Part shown: one piece after another, positions 1-9,406 of the stretch
How the letters are laid out: each line of letters begins with the position of its first letter
Position numbering within the stretch: position 1 is the first letter of the stretch
From: Hydrogenophilus sp.
GTDB lineage: Bacteria; Pseudomonadota; Gammaproteobacteria; Burkholderiales; Thiobacillaceae
NCBI GenBank assembly: GCA_020725265.1
Contig: DYFK01000009.1
Coordinates: forward strand, 1-54,677
Direction: 5' to 3'
Length of the DNA: 54,677 nt
Notes under the pieces: model-generated
Told to the model about the DNA's origin: nothing
Databases searched by the model: none
What the model saw: only the letters and a program-made list of their open reading frames with translations
Translations under genes and position numbers: made by a program

Positions 1-23
1 ATCGCCAGACACCCCAACTCCTA

Positions 24-48
24 AACGCCCACCTCCAAGGTGGGCGTT
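24..48 (+). terminator. Candidate intrinsic terminator
   Basis: A perfect 10-bp inverted repeat, AACGCCCACC and GGTGGGCGTT with a 5-base loop, is followed by GCTATTTA. The stem is strong but the T-run is short. It would end a plus-strand gene lying before the window; xseA ends convergently at 119, so it could also serve that gene from the other side. Confidence 0.6.
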
Positions 49-118
49 GCTATTTACGGTATCTCGTCGAGAACAGGATGCTCCAGGCCTGTTGCCGGTC
101 CATGCTTGGCGGCCATCG

Positions 119-1456
119 TCACTGATGCGTGCATTGGCGATCTGCCATCTTTCCGATAATCCTTGCATCCAGGATGCCGTCGGCCAGAGTGATGGTGACG
201 ATGTCGGAAATCGCCACATCATTTTCCGAAATGATGATGTGTCCGTGGGAGTCTCGGATGAGGCCGTAGCCTCTGGCTAGTACCGATGCCGGATTTAAAT
301 GGGCCAAGCTGGATTCCAGCGATTGAAGTCGCTGGTGACATGTGGAAGTTGTCCGATGCCAGGAGTCCGCGAGTTTCCTCTCGAGTCTGCTCAAGTTGCT
401 GTTCAGTTGGAGGACGTCGGGTCCGCGTACCCTTTGGATCAGTCGCGAGGCAATGGCCTGCGAGCGCGAGATCCGCGTGCCAAGGGCGGACCTCATGCGT
501 AACGTTGTAAACCCGAGATGGCGTCTTTGTCTGTCCAGGCGTTCATCGGGGTGAGGGAGGCGCATGCTCCATGAATCCAGCTGTTGCGTCGCTAGCTCGA
601 TCCTGCGCATCGTCGACTGTTTCAACCGGCCATTAAGATTGGCGATCAGGCGTGTGACTTCACCCAATTCGGGGGATGCCAGCTGAGCCGCGCCGGTTGG
701 CGTCGGTCCGCGTGCATCCACGACAAAATCCACGATGGTGAAGTCGGTTTCGTGCCCAATGCCGGCAATTGTCGGTATCGGTGAAGCCGCGATGGCTCTA
801 GCGACTTGTTCGTCATTGAACGCCTGAAAATCCTCTAGAGACCCACCCCCACGAACGATGAGCAGCATCTGGCACAAGCCATGCTGCTCGGCGGCGCGGA
901 GTGCTTGCGGAATTCGCGAGATGGCTTCCATGCCTTGCACCGGGGTGGGATATAGCACCAAGGTCGCGGAAGGCCAGCGGCTGCCAAGCGTTTTCAGGGT
1001 ATCCCATAGCGCGGCGCCTCGCTCGGAAGTCAGGATACCGATATGGGTCGGGTATTTGGGAATCGGTCGTTTGCGTGCCGGATCGAACAGACCCTCCCGC
1101 TCCAGCCTGGCCTTGATTTCCAGAAACGCCTCATAAAGCCGTCCCCGACCCACGGGTCTCATGGCGTCGACAACCAGCTGCAAGTCTCCACGGGGTTCAT
1201 AGAGGGTCGGTTGGGCGCGGACCTCCACGTGGTTACCATCCCGTGGTGACCAGTCAACGAATTGCGCGCGTGTCCGAAACATTACGCAACGGATCGAAGC
1301 ACTGGAATCCTTCAATGTGAAATACCAGTGGCCGGAGGCGGCACGGGTGAAATTCGAAATTTCCCCGGAGACCCAGCAAATAGGCAGATTGCGTTCCAGA
1401 GTCTGGCGGACCAGGAGGTTGAGCTCGCCAATGGAAAGAATGGCTTGGATGGACAT
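119..1456 (-). CDS. xseA: Exodeoxyribonuclease VII large subunit
   Basis: The 445-residue product is the large subunit of ExoVII, which with XseB degrades single-stranded DNA in the cytoplasm during repair. The N-terminal OB-fold (about residues 5-100, beginning SIQAILSIGELN) is followed by the catalytic core with GILTSERGAALWDTL and the family motif RGGGSLEDFQAFNDE, then a coiled-coil region and a short C-terminal tail with ARGYGLI. Length is normal for the family. I start at the ATG at 1456 because the family begins just before SIQAILS; the reading frame stays open to 1540 but those extra residues do not look like XseA. It lies downstream of nifE on the same strand with a 381-base gap, so it probably has its own promoter. 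It is a housekeeping gene marking the edge of the nif block. Confidence 0.95.
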   Translation of the reverse strand: MSIQAILSIGELNLLVRQTLERNLPICWVSGEISNFTRAASGHWYFTLKDSSASIRCVMFRTRAQFVDWSPRDGNHVEVRAQPTLYEPRGDLQLVVDAMRPVGRGRLYEAFLEIKARLEREGLFDPARKRPIPKYPTHIGILTSERGAALWDTLKTLGSRWPSATLVLYPTPVQGMEAISRIPQALRAAEQHGLCQMLLIVRGGGSLEDFQAFNDEQVARAIAASPIPTIAGIGHETDFTIVDFVVDARGPTPTGAAQLASPELGEVTRLIANLNGRLKQSTMRRIELATQQLDSWSMRLPHPDERLDRQRRHLGFTTLRMRSALGTRISRSQAIASRLIQRVRGPDVLQLNSNLSRLERKLADSWHRTTSTCHQRLQSLESSLAHLNPASVLARGYGLIRDSHGHIIISENDVAISDIVTITLADGILDARIIGKMADRQCTHQ

Positions 1457-1837
1457 GGAGCGCGGCTGGTGGATGAAGGGAAATGCTGAGCTTGGGCTGA
1501 ATGATATCCACAGCCTTGCGATCATGAATGGAAAATTCATGATGTCACCGGACTGTCAGGGCGGCGCCATAACATATTGATCGATTGGTGGGATTTGGCG
1601 GAGCAGGCTGACATCGCATCGTGTTTGATCGCGATGTCATCATGCAATGCTCAATATGGGAATAAGTTATGCACAGGGTTATGCACAGGTTGGAATGGAC
1701 ATGGCTGACTGGCCATGCAAACCGGGGCCCCGGTCTGATCAACCTGGAATCCCGCTTATTCCAGCTGAGGCGCGATCCTAGTGCCGGGCGGCGCGAATAC
1801 GATGCGCAAGCCTGGGTGACAGCGTATGACGGTGAGG
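1457..1837. other. 381-base gap between nifE and xseA
   Basis: No convincing gene is present; a 111-codon open frame on the minus strand (1545-1880) overlaps the nifE end and resembles nothing I know. The gap holds an 8-bp inverted repeat GACATCGC/GCGATGTC (1610-1617 and 1631-1638) and two tandem DnaA-box-like 9-mers. The xseA promoter must lie here but no clear -35/-10 pair stands out. Confidence 0.5.
1667..1687 (+). promoter_or_regulatory. Pair of DnaA-box-like 9-mers
   Basis: TTATGCACA occurs at 1667-1675 and again at 1679-1687, both exact matches to the DnaA-box pattern TTATNCACA, in the same orientation and 12 bases apart, each followed by GG. Two exact matches this close are unlikely by chance in GC-rich DNA. 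They lie about 210-230 bases upstream of xseA, so DnaA-linked control of xseA or a DnaA titration site is conceivable; function is inference. Confidence 0.45.
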
Positions 1838-3241
1838 TCAGCTCACCAGTTCGACGCCGGTGACATCGCTCTTTCGCCATGGCGCGGGTTTGCGCACGGA
1901 GGCCCAGATGGGACTTTCCATGGTCAGGGCGAGTTGTCGGGCGAGTTCCGGCATGCCGGTGTAACCGGCATAGGCGAATTCGCGTTCCTGGTTGATGTCG
2001 AGGAAGGGGATGCGGGCTTTCAGCGCGGTGTACATGTTGCGGCCGCCGGCGATCAGGATGTCGGCACGGTATTCCTCGACGATGCCGATAAGCGCCTTGG
2101 GGCTACCGTCGGTGATCATTTTCGTTTTCTCGCCCATCAGTTCGCGGATGCGCTGCTTGTCTTCCTCGGTGGACTTGCCGGTGCCTGTGGCAACCACTTC
2201 CATGCCCAGATCCTGGAGGGCCGAGACGATGGACCACGATTTCACGCCGCCGGTATACAGCAAAACGCGCTTGCCCTTGAGACGGGCGCGCCAGGGGGCC
2301 AGCGCGGCATTCGCCCTGGCTTCCTCGCGGGCGATCATGGCCTCGGTGCGCGCGCCGAGGTCGGGGTCACCGATCAGACGGGCGAATTCGCGGAAGGCGT
2401 TGGAAGTGTCGGTGACGCCATAGAAGCTGCCCTCGAAGAAGGGCACGCCGAAGTTGGTTTGCAACTTGCGCGCGACGTTGAGCAGCGCCTTTGCGCATAC
2501 CACCATGTTGGCCCGCGCGCGATGAATGGTCTGGATGTCGCGGAAACGGGCGTCACCGGACAGATTGCCGAGGATGCGCAAGCCCAGTTCGTCGAACAGG
2601 GGCGCCACATGCCAGAACTCGCCGGCGATGTTGTATTCACCGACCAGACAGACATCATGGGTCTTGATGCCATCGGCGCGGGCTGGCGCCGGGTCGGGTT
2701 CGCGGGTACCGATGACGTGCTTGAACATGGCCTCGCCGGCCAAGCGGTTACCCATGTTCTTGGTGCCGTAAAAGCCCGCGGCGTCGACCGGGATCACTGG
2801 TACGCCGGTCTTCTCCGAAGCTGCCTTGCAGACCGCGTCGACATCGTCACCGGACAGGGCCGGTACGCAGGTGTTGTAGACGAACACGGCGGGCGGCGCG
2901 TATTCCTCCACCGCCTGCCTGATGGCGTGGAACAGGCGCTTTTCACCACGGCCCATGATCACGTCCTGTTCGGTCAGATCCGTGGTCATGCCAATCTTGT
3001 AGAGCGTGGGGCCGGACGAGCGGGTGCCCCGGTTATCCCAGCTGGAGCCGGCGCAGGCGATCGGACCGTGCACGATGTGGGCCACGTCCGCGATCGGCAG
3101 CAGGGCGATCTGCGCGCCATCGAAGGCGCAACCACCGGCGGTGGCGCCAGGCTTGGTCTTGGCGCAGCCGGATTTTTCCTTGGCGTTGTGCGCGCAGGAT
3201 GGTTCGTTGAGGAGCTCGGCGATCTGTCTGGTGGTTTGCAT
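1838..3241 (-). CDS. nifE: Nitrogenase FeMo-cofactor scaffold protein NifE
   Basis: The 467-residue product is the alpha-like half of the NifEN scaffold on which the NifB product is matured to FeMo-co. It has the NifE N-terminus with [17 protein letters not shown], then [37 protein letters not shown], where cluster-ligand cysteines sit (quoted here only as a landmark split across [23 protein letters not shown]), followed by [18 protein letters not shown] and SGDAR. Length and motifs favour NifE over NifD. It has its own sigma-54 promoter at 3275-3289 and a NifA site at 3330-3345. Odd point: nifN, normally directly downstream and co-transcribed, is missing; the next gene is xseA. NifN must be encoded elsewhere. 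Confidence 0.95.
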   Translation of the reverse strand: MQTTRQIAELLNEPSCAHNAKEKSGCAKTKPGATAGGCAFDGAQIALLPIADVAHIVHGPIACAGSSWDNRGTRSSGPTLYKIGMTTDLTEQDVIMGRGEKRLFHAIRQAVEEYAPPAVFVYNTCVPALSGDDVDAVCKAASEKTGVPVIPVDAAGFYGTKNMGNRLAGEAMFKHVIGTREPDPAPARADGIKTHDVCLVGEYNIAGEFWHVAPLFDELGLRILGNLSGDARFRDIQTIHRARANMVVCAKALLNVARKLQTNFGVPFFEGSFYGVTDTSNAFREFARLIGDPDLGARTEAMIAREEARANAALAPWRARLKGKRVLLYTGGVKSWSIVSALQDLGMEVVATGTGKSTEEDKQRIRELMGEKTKMITDGSPKALIGIVEEYRADILIAGGRNMYTALKARIPFLDINQEREFAYAGYTGMPELARQLALTMESPIWASVRKPAPWRKSDVTGVELVS

Positions 3242-3274
3242 GGCATCGTCATCCGGTGGTCATGACCACATTCC

Positions 3275-3289
3275 GCAAGGCGCGTGCCA
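3275..3289 (-). promoter_or_regulatory. Sigma-54 promoter of nifE
   Basis: On the minus strand the sequence reads TGGCACGCGCCTTGC, a full match to the TGGCACG-N4-TTGC consensus with GG and GC ten bases apart. Predicted transcription start is near 3263, about 22 bases before the nifE ATG. Confidence 0.9.
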
Positions 3290-3329
3290 GAACGTAAGTC
3301 TTTGATTCATTGTGGTTGGTGGTCCGTTT

Positions 3330-3345
3330 TGTCGCCAAGCCGACA
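3330..3345 (-). promoter_or_regulatory. NifA upstream activator site for nifE
   Basis: TGTCGCCAAGCCGACA fits TGT-N10-ACA, with outer TGTCG/CGACA symmetry. Its centre is about 75 bases upstream of the predicted nifE start, a usable distance for NifA. Confidence 0.85.
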
Positions 3346-3374
3346 AAAAATGGCGCGAACTGTCGTCGGAGGGC

Positions 3375-4340
3375 TCAGATCGAATAAGGCGCCCGCAACC
3401 AGGCTTCCAGCAGTTTCCGTTCGGCGTCGGGCAGATAGCGAAAGCCGTCGTCCAGATCGTGGCCGGCCGCGAAGGCGATATCGCGCGGCGTCAGCGCGCC
3501 GGCGACCAGATGGAAATACCAGGAGGCGGGATAGCCGGCGGCGCGGTCGAAGGCGTGCAGCTGCTCGGACAGGGCGACGCCGCGCGCATCGGCGCGCCAG
3601 GGGAAGTGGCGCAGCTCGCGGGCGTGTCGAGAGACCGGCGTGGCGCTGATCTGGAGGTTGCGGTAGCGATCCTGGTGCTCGCGCAGCGCGATGATCCAGT
3701 GGTCGCAGAAATGGCCGCGCGTGCCGGCACTGCTGGCACGCCAGTCATCCAGGAAGCGACTGAGCGGGGCCTGGTCCCCGATCCGGGCCGGCTGCCGGGC
3801 GACGATCTGGCGCATGTCGACCAGCCGGCGGAAGCGGTAGCGGGGCCGTCCCACGGCTTGCGGCGTTACCGACAGCGGCGCGAGCGGATCCAGCAGTTCG
3901 GCCGGATCCTCTGGCGGCCGCTCCGGGTCGATCAGCAGCCGGCAGAGGGTTTCACGAAGTTCCTCGATTTCCAGTTGCTGGAAGGCGGCGGGGTCCGGGC
4001 CCAGCGCCAGCACGAAGTAGTGGCTGTGGCCTTCATGGCGGGTGGCGATCAATCCGGCATCGGCATGACGGTCGAGAAAAAGTTCGAAATCCTCGTCGCA
4101 ATCCGCCATCTCGGTTTCCAGCCAACTCAGCAGATCGTCGTCAAGACGCTCCCCATCGGCGCGTACCACGCCACCGGGCCGATGCCAGCCGCCCCGGCTG
4201 AGCGCGTGGCGGAATTCGCGACGAGGCAACAGTCGGCCGAGGGTGGCGAGCAAGGCTGCATGGTGCGGGCGCGGGGGGGTGTGCTCGATCTCGAGGGTCA
4301 GACGACGCAGGGTTTCGTCATCCAGGGCGCTTTCGATCAT
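3375..4340 (-). CDS. Uncharacterised nif-associated protein (321 aa)
   Basis: I do not recognise a family. The product is soluble-looking, acidic and arginine-rich, with no signal peptide, membrane segment or cysteine-cluster motif. Recognisable stretches are an N-terminal helical part (ETLRRLTLEIEHT), an acidic middle (LETEMADCDEDFELFLDRH), SHYFVLALG near residue 110 and an aromatic C-terminal part (GYPASWYFHLVAGALTPRDI). The ATG at 4340 overlaps the TGA of the upstream LRV gene (ATGA), so the two are translationally coupled and share its sigma-54 promoter. nifE follows after 133 bases. The position between two nif genes under NifA-type control implies a role in nitrogenase maturation or protection, but nothing in the sequence shows an enzymatic activity. 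Confidence 0.8.
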   Translation of the reverse strand: MIESALDDETLRRLTLEIEHTPPRPHHAALLATLGRLLPRREFRHALSRGGWHRPGGVVRADGERLDDDLLSWLETEMADCDEDFELFLDRHADAGLIATRHEGHSHYFVLALGPDPAAFQQLEIEELRETLCRLLIDPERPPEDPAELLDPLAPLSVTPQAVGRPRYRFRRLVDMRQIVARQPARIGDQAPLSRFLDDWRASSAGTRGHFCDHWIIALREHQDRYRNLQISATPVSRHARELRHFPWRADARGVALSEQLHAFDRAAGYPASWYFHLVAGALTPRDIAFAAGHDLDDGFRYLPDAERKLLEAWLRAPYSI

Positions 4341-5095
4341 CTTGGTTCCTCGTGTGTCGTGATGGCTTGCAGGCGTTCGCGCGCGAGATCGCGAACGTCC
4401 ACCTCGGGGTCGTCGAGCAAGACGGTCAACGCCGTTGGTTCGGCTCGGCGCGCCGCTTCCAGTCGCACCAGCCAGTCCTCGTCGGCGAGCATGCGCGCGG
4501 CGTCGGCCGGCAGCATGCGGCTGGCGGCGATACGCCGGACCTCGGCGTCGGCATCGTCGGCCAGTCTGCCGAGCGCGAAGGCCGGCAGCCGGCGTGCCAC
4601 AGCCTTGCGTACTTCCCGGTCCGGGTCTCGCACCATGGCCGACAGACGGCCGTGCGGCAGGCGTTCGGCGACAGTCTGGCGGACCAGGTAATCGGGATCG
4701 CCCATCAGCGTTCCCAGTCGTTCCGGCGGCAGCCGCGCCGCCACCGTGATCCGGACCTCCCGGTCACCGTCACGCGACAGAGCATCCAGCTCATCGGCCG
4801 GCAGGCGTAACGCCACCGCCCTGCGCACCACCTCGTCGCTGTCGTGGATCCGTGCTCGGACATCCGCCAGCGGCGCATAGCGGGCGGCGATGGCGCGCCG
4901 TTCCCAGAAACCGTCGGTCAGGTAGTCGGCGGCCAGCTCCGGGTGGCGGCGCAGGAACCGGTCGATCTGGCGGCCGCTGTGGGCGCGCGCGCAGATATCG
5001 CCCGGTACGCATTGCCGGTCGATCCGCAATGCATGGTGCGGGCAGGTGGCGCAGTCCGGCGCGGGTCGGCTGGCCAGGGTCAGAGGCGTGCGCAT
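4337..5095 (-). CDS. 4Fe-4S leucine-rich-repeat-variant (LRV) protein
   Basis: The 252-residue product resembles the LRV protein of Azotobacter vinelandii, an Fe-S protein with a right-handed superhelix whose gene also lies among nif genes; its function is not established. Near the N-terminus are cysteines in CATC-x8-9-C-x4-C spacing (PDCATCPHHALRIDRQ then CVPGDIC), fit for one [4Fe-4S] cluster. From about residue 60 on there are repeated units of some 24 residues of the type DPDREVRKAVARRLP (DGDREVRITVAARLP, DPDYLVRQTVAERLP, DADAEVRRIAASRML). I chose the ATG at 5095 because the sigma-54 promoter at 5143-5157 puts the transcript start near 5131, downstream of the other in-frame starts at 5158, 5230 and 5260. 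No strong ribosome site is visible. It overlaps the next gene by ATGA. Confidence 0.85.
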   Translation of the reverse strand: MRTPLTLASRPAPDCATCPHHALRIDRQCVPGDICARAHSGRQIDRFLRRHPELAADYLTDGFWERRAIAARYAPLADVRARIHDSDEVVRRAVALRLPADELDALSRDGDREVRITVAARLPPERLGTLMGDPDYLVRQTVAERLPHGRLSAMVRDPDREVRKAVARRLPAFALGRLADDADAEVRRIAASRMLPADAARMLADEDWLVRLEAARRAEPTALTVLLDDPEVDVRDLARERLQAITTHEEPR

Positions 5096-5142
5096 GCCTG
5101 GCAAGGGGAAATCCTGTGCGGAGTGGCGGTTCGACCGGAACA

Positions 5143-5157
5143 GCAACCCGCGTGCCA
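5143..5157 (-). promoter_or_regulatory. Sigma-54 promoter of the LRV operon
   Basis: The minus strand reads TGGCACGCGGGTTGC, matching TGGCACG-N4-TTGC exactly. Predicted start is near 5131. It faces away from the nifB promoter and probably shares the three NifA sites in between. Confidence 0.88.
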
Positions 5158-5243
5158 TCCCCGGCGCGTCCGCGCCCGGCGCGGGTCCGCGCCCATTCGC
5201 GTGGCCGGTGGCGGGCTGCAAAGCCGACATCCAGAGCTGTTTT

Positions 5244-5259
5244 TGTCGTTTTTCGGACA
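5244..5259. promoter_or_regulatory. NifA activator site 1 (LRV/nifB)
   Basis: TGTCGTTTTTCGGACA fits TGT-N10-ACA. Centre is about 120 bases upstream of the LRV start and 170 upstream of the nifB start. Confidence 0.8.
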
Positions 5260-5280
5260 AACCGGGCCGGTTCCGGAGGT

Positions 5281-5296
5281 TGTCGAATTCGTCACA
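5281..5296. promoter_or_regulatory. NifA activator site 2 (LRV/nifB)
   Basis: TGTCGAATTCGTCACA fits TGT-N10-ACA. Centre is about 157 bases upstream of the LRV start and 133 upstream of the nifB start. Confidence 0.8.
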
Positions 5297-5313
5297 ACGG
5301 GAAAGCCGGGAAA

Positions 5314-5329
5314 TGTGTCGTTCGCGACA
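5314..5329. promoter_or_regulatory. NifA activator site 3 (LRV/nifB)
   Basis: TGTGTCGTTCGCGACA fits TGT-N10-ACA; read on the other strand it begins TGTCG like the other sites. Centre is about 100 bases upstream of the nifB start, the best placed for nifB. Confidence 0.8.
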
Positions 5330-5394
5330 TCGGAAATCCCCGGATGGTTTTTCAAGTCATTGTTTCCAAATGGAATCGTCCGGCCGCGCGGGGT

Positions 5395-5409
5395 CGGCAC
5401 GGGACTTGC
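5395..5409 (+). promoter_or_regulatory. Sigma-54 promoter of nifB
   Basis: CGGCACGGGACTTGC matches TGGCACG-N4-TTGC with one change and keeps GG-N10-GC. Predicted start is near 5421, just before nifB. Confidence 0.85.
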
Positions 5410-5437
5410 GGAACGTCCTCCGCAACTTCTATGGAGG

Positions 5438-6952
5438 ATGATCGTGGACCTGCCCGTACTCAATGCCAGCCAGGAAGGCGCCGCCAAGGGCGGCTGTGCT
5501 TCCCACTCCTGTGGTTCAACCGATGACCAGATGGGCCACCTGCCCGAGCACATCCGGCGGAAGGTTTACAACCATCCCTGCTACTCCGAACAGGCGCACC
5601 ATTATTTCGCCCGAATGCACGTGGCGGTGGCGCCGGCCTGCAACATCCAGTGCAACTACTGCAACCGCAAATACGATTGCGCCAACGAATCGCGGCCCGG
5701 CGTGGTGTCCGAAGTGATGAGCCCGGTACAAGCGGTGAAAAAGGTGATGGCGGTGGCCGCCACCATCCCGCAGATGACGGTGCTCGGCATCGCCGGCCCC
5801 GGCGACCCGCTCGCCAATCCGGAGCGCACTTTCCAGACCTTCCGCGAATTGTCCGAGAAGGCGCCGGACATCAAGCTGTGCGTGTCGACCAATGGTCTGG
5901 CCCTGCCCGACTGCGTCGAGGAATTGTCCAAGCACAACATCGACCACGTCACCATCACCATCAACTGTGTCGACCCGGACGTGGGCGCCAGGATCTATCC
6001 GTGGATCTTCTGGCAGAACCGCCGTATCCGCGGCCGTGAAGCCGCCGAGATCCTGATCGAGCGCCAGCAGCGCGGCCTGGAGATGCTGACCGAGCGCGGC
6101 ATTCTGGTGAAGGTCAACTCGGTGATGATCCCCGGCATCAACGATGAGCATCTCGCCGAGGTGTCGAAGGTGGTCAAGGCCAAGGGTGCCTTCCTGCACA
6201 ACGTCATGCCGCTGATCGCCGAGGCCGAACATGGCACCTACTACGGCGTCATGGGCCAGCGCGGTCCGACCCACGAAGAGTTGCAGAAGCTTCAGGATGC
6301 CTGCGCCGGCGACATGAACATGATGCGCCACTGCCGGCAGTGCCGGGCCGACGCGGTCGGCCTGCTGGGCGAGGATCGCGGCCAGGAGTTCACCATGGAC
6401 AAGATCGAGGACATGGAGATCGACTACGCGGCCGCCATGGTCAAGCGTGCCGAGGTGCATGCCCAGATCGAACGCGAGCTGGAGATCAAGCAGGCCGCCA
6501 GCGCGGCGCGCGCCGAACTGGTCGCCATCCAGGGCGCCAGGACCGATGCGCCCGCCACCCGGCCGGTGCTGATGGCCGTGGCCACCAAGGGTGGCGGTGT
6601 CATCAACGAGCACTTCGGTCATGCCTCGGAATTCCTGATCTACGAGGCTTCGCCCGCCGGCGTCCGCTTCATCGGCCACCGCAAGACCACGCCCTACTGC
6701 GAGGGTGGCGATACCTGCGGCGATGGCGAAAGCGCGCTCGACCAGACCCTGCGCGTGCTCAAGGGCTGCGAAGTGGTGCTCTGTTCCAAGATCGGCTACG
6801 AGCCCTGGCAACCACTGGAAGCCGCCGGCATCGCGCCGAACGGCGAGCACGCCATGGAGCCGATCGAGGACGCGGTCGCGGCCGTGTACCAGGAAATGCG
6901 CGTCGCCGGGAAGCTGGACGCGCAGGCCGTCGCCGAACAGAAAGTCGCCTGA
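5438..6952 (+). CDS. nifB: Nitrogenase cofactor biosynthesis radical SAM protein NifB
   Basis: The 504-residue product makes NifB-co, the 8Fe-9S-carbide core of FeMo-co, by radical SAM chemistry in the cytoplasm. Residues 68-75 carry the CNIQCNYC motif (C68, C72, C75 bind the SAM cluster), preceded by other family cysteines (C20, C25, C48) and followed by GIAGPGDPLANP and MRHCRQCRADAVGLLGED. From about residue 376 a NifX-like domain begins (AVATKGGGVINEHFGHA), giving the common two-domain NifB. Start: ATG at 5438 has GGAGG immediately before it, too close; the GTG at 5444, two codons later, sits 6 bases after GGAGG and may be the true start. It leads a plus-strand operon running to the Rrf2 gene, driven by the sigma-54 promoter at 5395-5409. 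Confidence 0.96.
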   Translation: MIVDLPVLNASQEGAAKGGCASHSCGSTDDQMGHLPEHIRRKVYNHPCYSEQAHHYFARMHVAVAPACNIQCNYCNRKYDCANESRPGVVSEVMSPVQAVKKVMAVAATIPQMTVLGIAGPGDPLANPERTFQTFRELSEKAPDIKLCVSTNGLALPDCVEELSKHNIDHVTITINCVDPDVGARIYPWIFWQNRRIRGREAAEILIERQQRGLEMLTERGILVKVNSVMIPGINDEHLAEVSKVVKAKGAFLHNVMPLIAEAEHGTYYGVMGQRGPTHEELQKLQDACAGDMNMMRHCRQCRADAVGLLGEDRGQEFTMDKIEDMEIDYAAAMVKRAEVHAQIERELEIKQAASAARAELVAIQGARTDAPATRPVLMAVATKGGGVINEHFGHASEFLIYEASPAGVRFIGHRKTTPYCEGGDTCGDGESALDQTLRVLKGCEVVLCSKIGYEPWQPLEAAGIAPNGEHAMEPIEDAVAAVYQEMRVAGKLDAQAVAEQKVA

Positions 6953-6963
6953 GGAGAATCACC

Positions 6964-7248
6964 ATGGCCTTCGAAATCGTCGAAACCTGCGTCAACTGCC
7001 ATGCCTGCGAGCCACTATGCCCGAACCAGGCGATCCATGCCGCCAGCCCGCATTTCCTGATCGACGCCGACAAATGCACCGAGTGCATCGGTGATTACAT
7101 GGACGCCCAGTGCGCGAGCATCTGCCCGATCGAAGGCGCCATCGTCGATGAACTGGGCGTGGCGCTGAACGCGCCCGGATCGCTGACCGGCATTCCCCCG
7201 GAACTGCTGGCGACCATCGATCAGCAGGGCACGGCGGCCGTGCTTTGA
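6964..7248 (+). CDS. fdxN: NifB-associated 2[4Fe-4S] ferredoxin (FdxN type)
   Basis: The 94-residue ferredoxin probably carries electrons to NifB or nitrogenase. Two cluster motifs are visible: CVNCHACEPLCP (residues 10-21) and CTECIGDYMDAQCASICP, the second with the widened spacing between its second and third cysteines typical of the nif/Alvin-type ferredoxins. The C-terminal 30 residues form a cysteine-free tail. It starts 11 bases after the nifB stop with GAGGAG placed well before the ATG. Its position directly behind nifB supports the FdxN name; the exact electron partner is inference. Confidence 0.88.
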   Translation: MAFEIVETCVNCHACEPLCPNQAIHAASPHFLIDADKCTECIGDYMDAQCASICPIEGAIVDELGVALNAPGSLTGIPPELLATIDQQGTAAVL

Positions 7249-7268
7249 CCTTCGGCCGGCTCCGCGTC

Positions 7269-7696
7269 ATGGCTACCGTCGTCTTCCACGAAAAACCGGG
7301 TTGCGCCAACAATACCCGGCAGAAGGTGCTGCTGGCCGCCGCCGGCCATACCGTTTGGGCCCGTAGCCTGCTCACCGAGCGCTGGACGCCGCTCAGGCTG
7401 CGGCCGTTCTTCGGCGATCTGCCGGTCGTCGACTGGTTCAACCTGTCGGCGCCGAGGATCAAGAGCGGCGAGATCGATCCGACCCGGCTCACCGAAACCG
7501 AGGCGCTGCTGCTGATGCAGGCCGATCCGCTGCTGATCCGCCGGCCGCTGATGGAAGTCGACGGAGACTGCCGGGTCGGCTTCGATCCGGTGGCCGTCGA
7601 TGCCTGGATCGGACTCGGCGGCGCGTGGGCCGGCGGCGACCTGGAAACCTGCCCGCGTGGTCCCTCCGCCACGCCGTGCAAGGTGCCGGAGTCGAC

Positions 7697-7700
<4 letters not shown>
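7269..7700 (+). CDS. nifO: Nitrogenase-associated ArsC/Spx-like protein (NifO type)
   Basis: The 143-residue product belongs to the ArsC/Spx thioredoxin-like family, in the branch called nitrogenase-associated protein. The N-terminus shows VVFHEKPGCANNTRQKVLL, where the single cysteine sits at the ArsC active-site position, followed by LLAAAGHTV, VVDWFNLSAPRIKSGEI and LLMQADPLLIRRPLMEV, the usual ArsC-family end motif. In other diazotrophs NifO is linked to molybdenum distribution between nitrogenase and nitrate reductase. I start at the ATG at 7269; a TTG at 7245 overlapping the ferredoxin stop would add 8 residues. Its stop overlaps the flavodiiron start (ATGA). Confidence 0.8.
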
Positions 7701-9308
<1,608 letters not shown>

Positions 9309-9313
9309 TCGGT

Positions 9314-9370
9314 GGGGAGTGGGTAGTAGGTAGTAGGAAAACCCAACCCACTCCCTACCACCCACTCCCC
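9314..9370. repeat. G-rich/C-rich intergenic inverted repeat, copy 1
   Basis: GGGGAGTGGG (9314-9323) pairs with CCCACTCCCC (9361-9370), and the left arm continues TAGTAGGTAGTAGG. The 14-mer GGGTAGTAGGTAGT (9321-9334) recurs at 54037-54050 in a similar hairpin near the nafY-like gene. It separates the two 2Fe-2S ferredoxin genes and could slow or end transcription or stabilise mRNA. Confidence 0.7.
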
Positions 9371-9406
9371 ATTACCCACCCACCCCCACTACTCAAGGAG
9401 CAAGCA

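Noticed and set aside
1545-1880. 111-codon minus-strand frame between nifE and xseA
   Set aside because: It overlaps the nifE 3' end, has no ribosome site and no family resemblance.
1838-3241. NifD instead of NifE
   Set aside because: The N-terminal cysteine segment, overall length near 467 and lack of the NifD-specific FeMo-co surroundings favour NifE.
1826-3265. 479-codon plus-strand frame over nifE
   Set aside because: Antisense to nifE, which is certain from its motifs and promoter.
5158-5260. Earlier starts for the LRV gene
   Set aside because: The consensus sigma-54 promoter at 5143-5157 and the NifA sites lie within this stretch, so a transcript from that promoter cannot include these starts.
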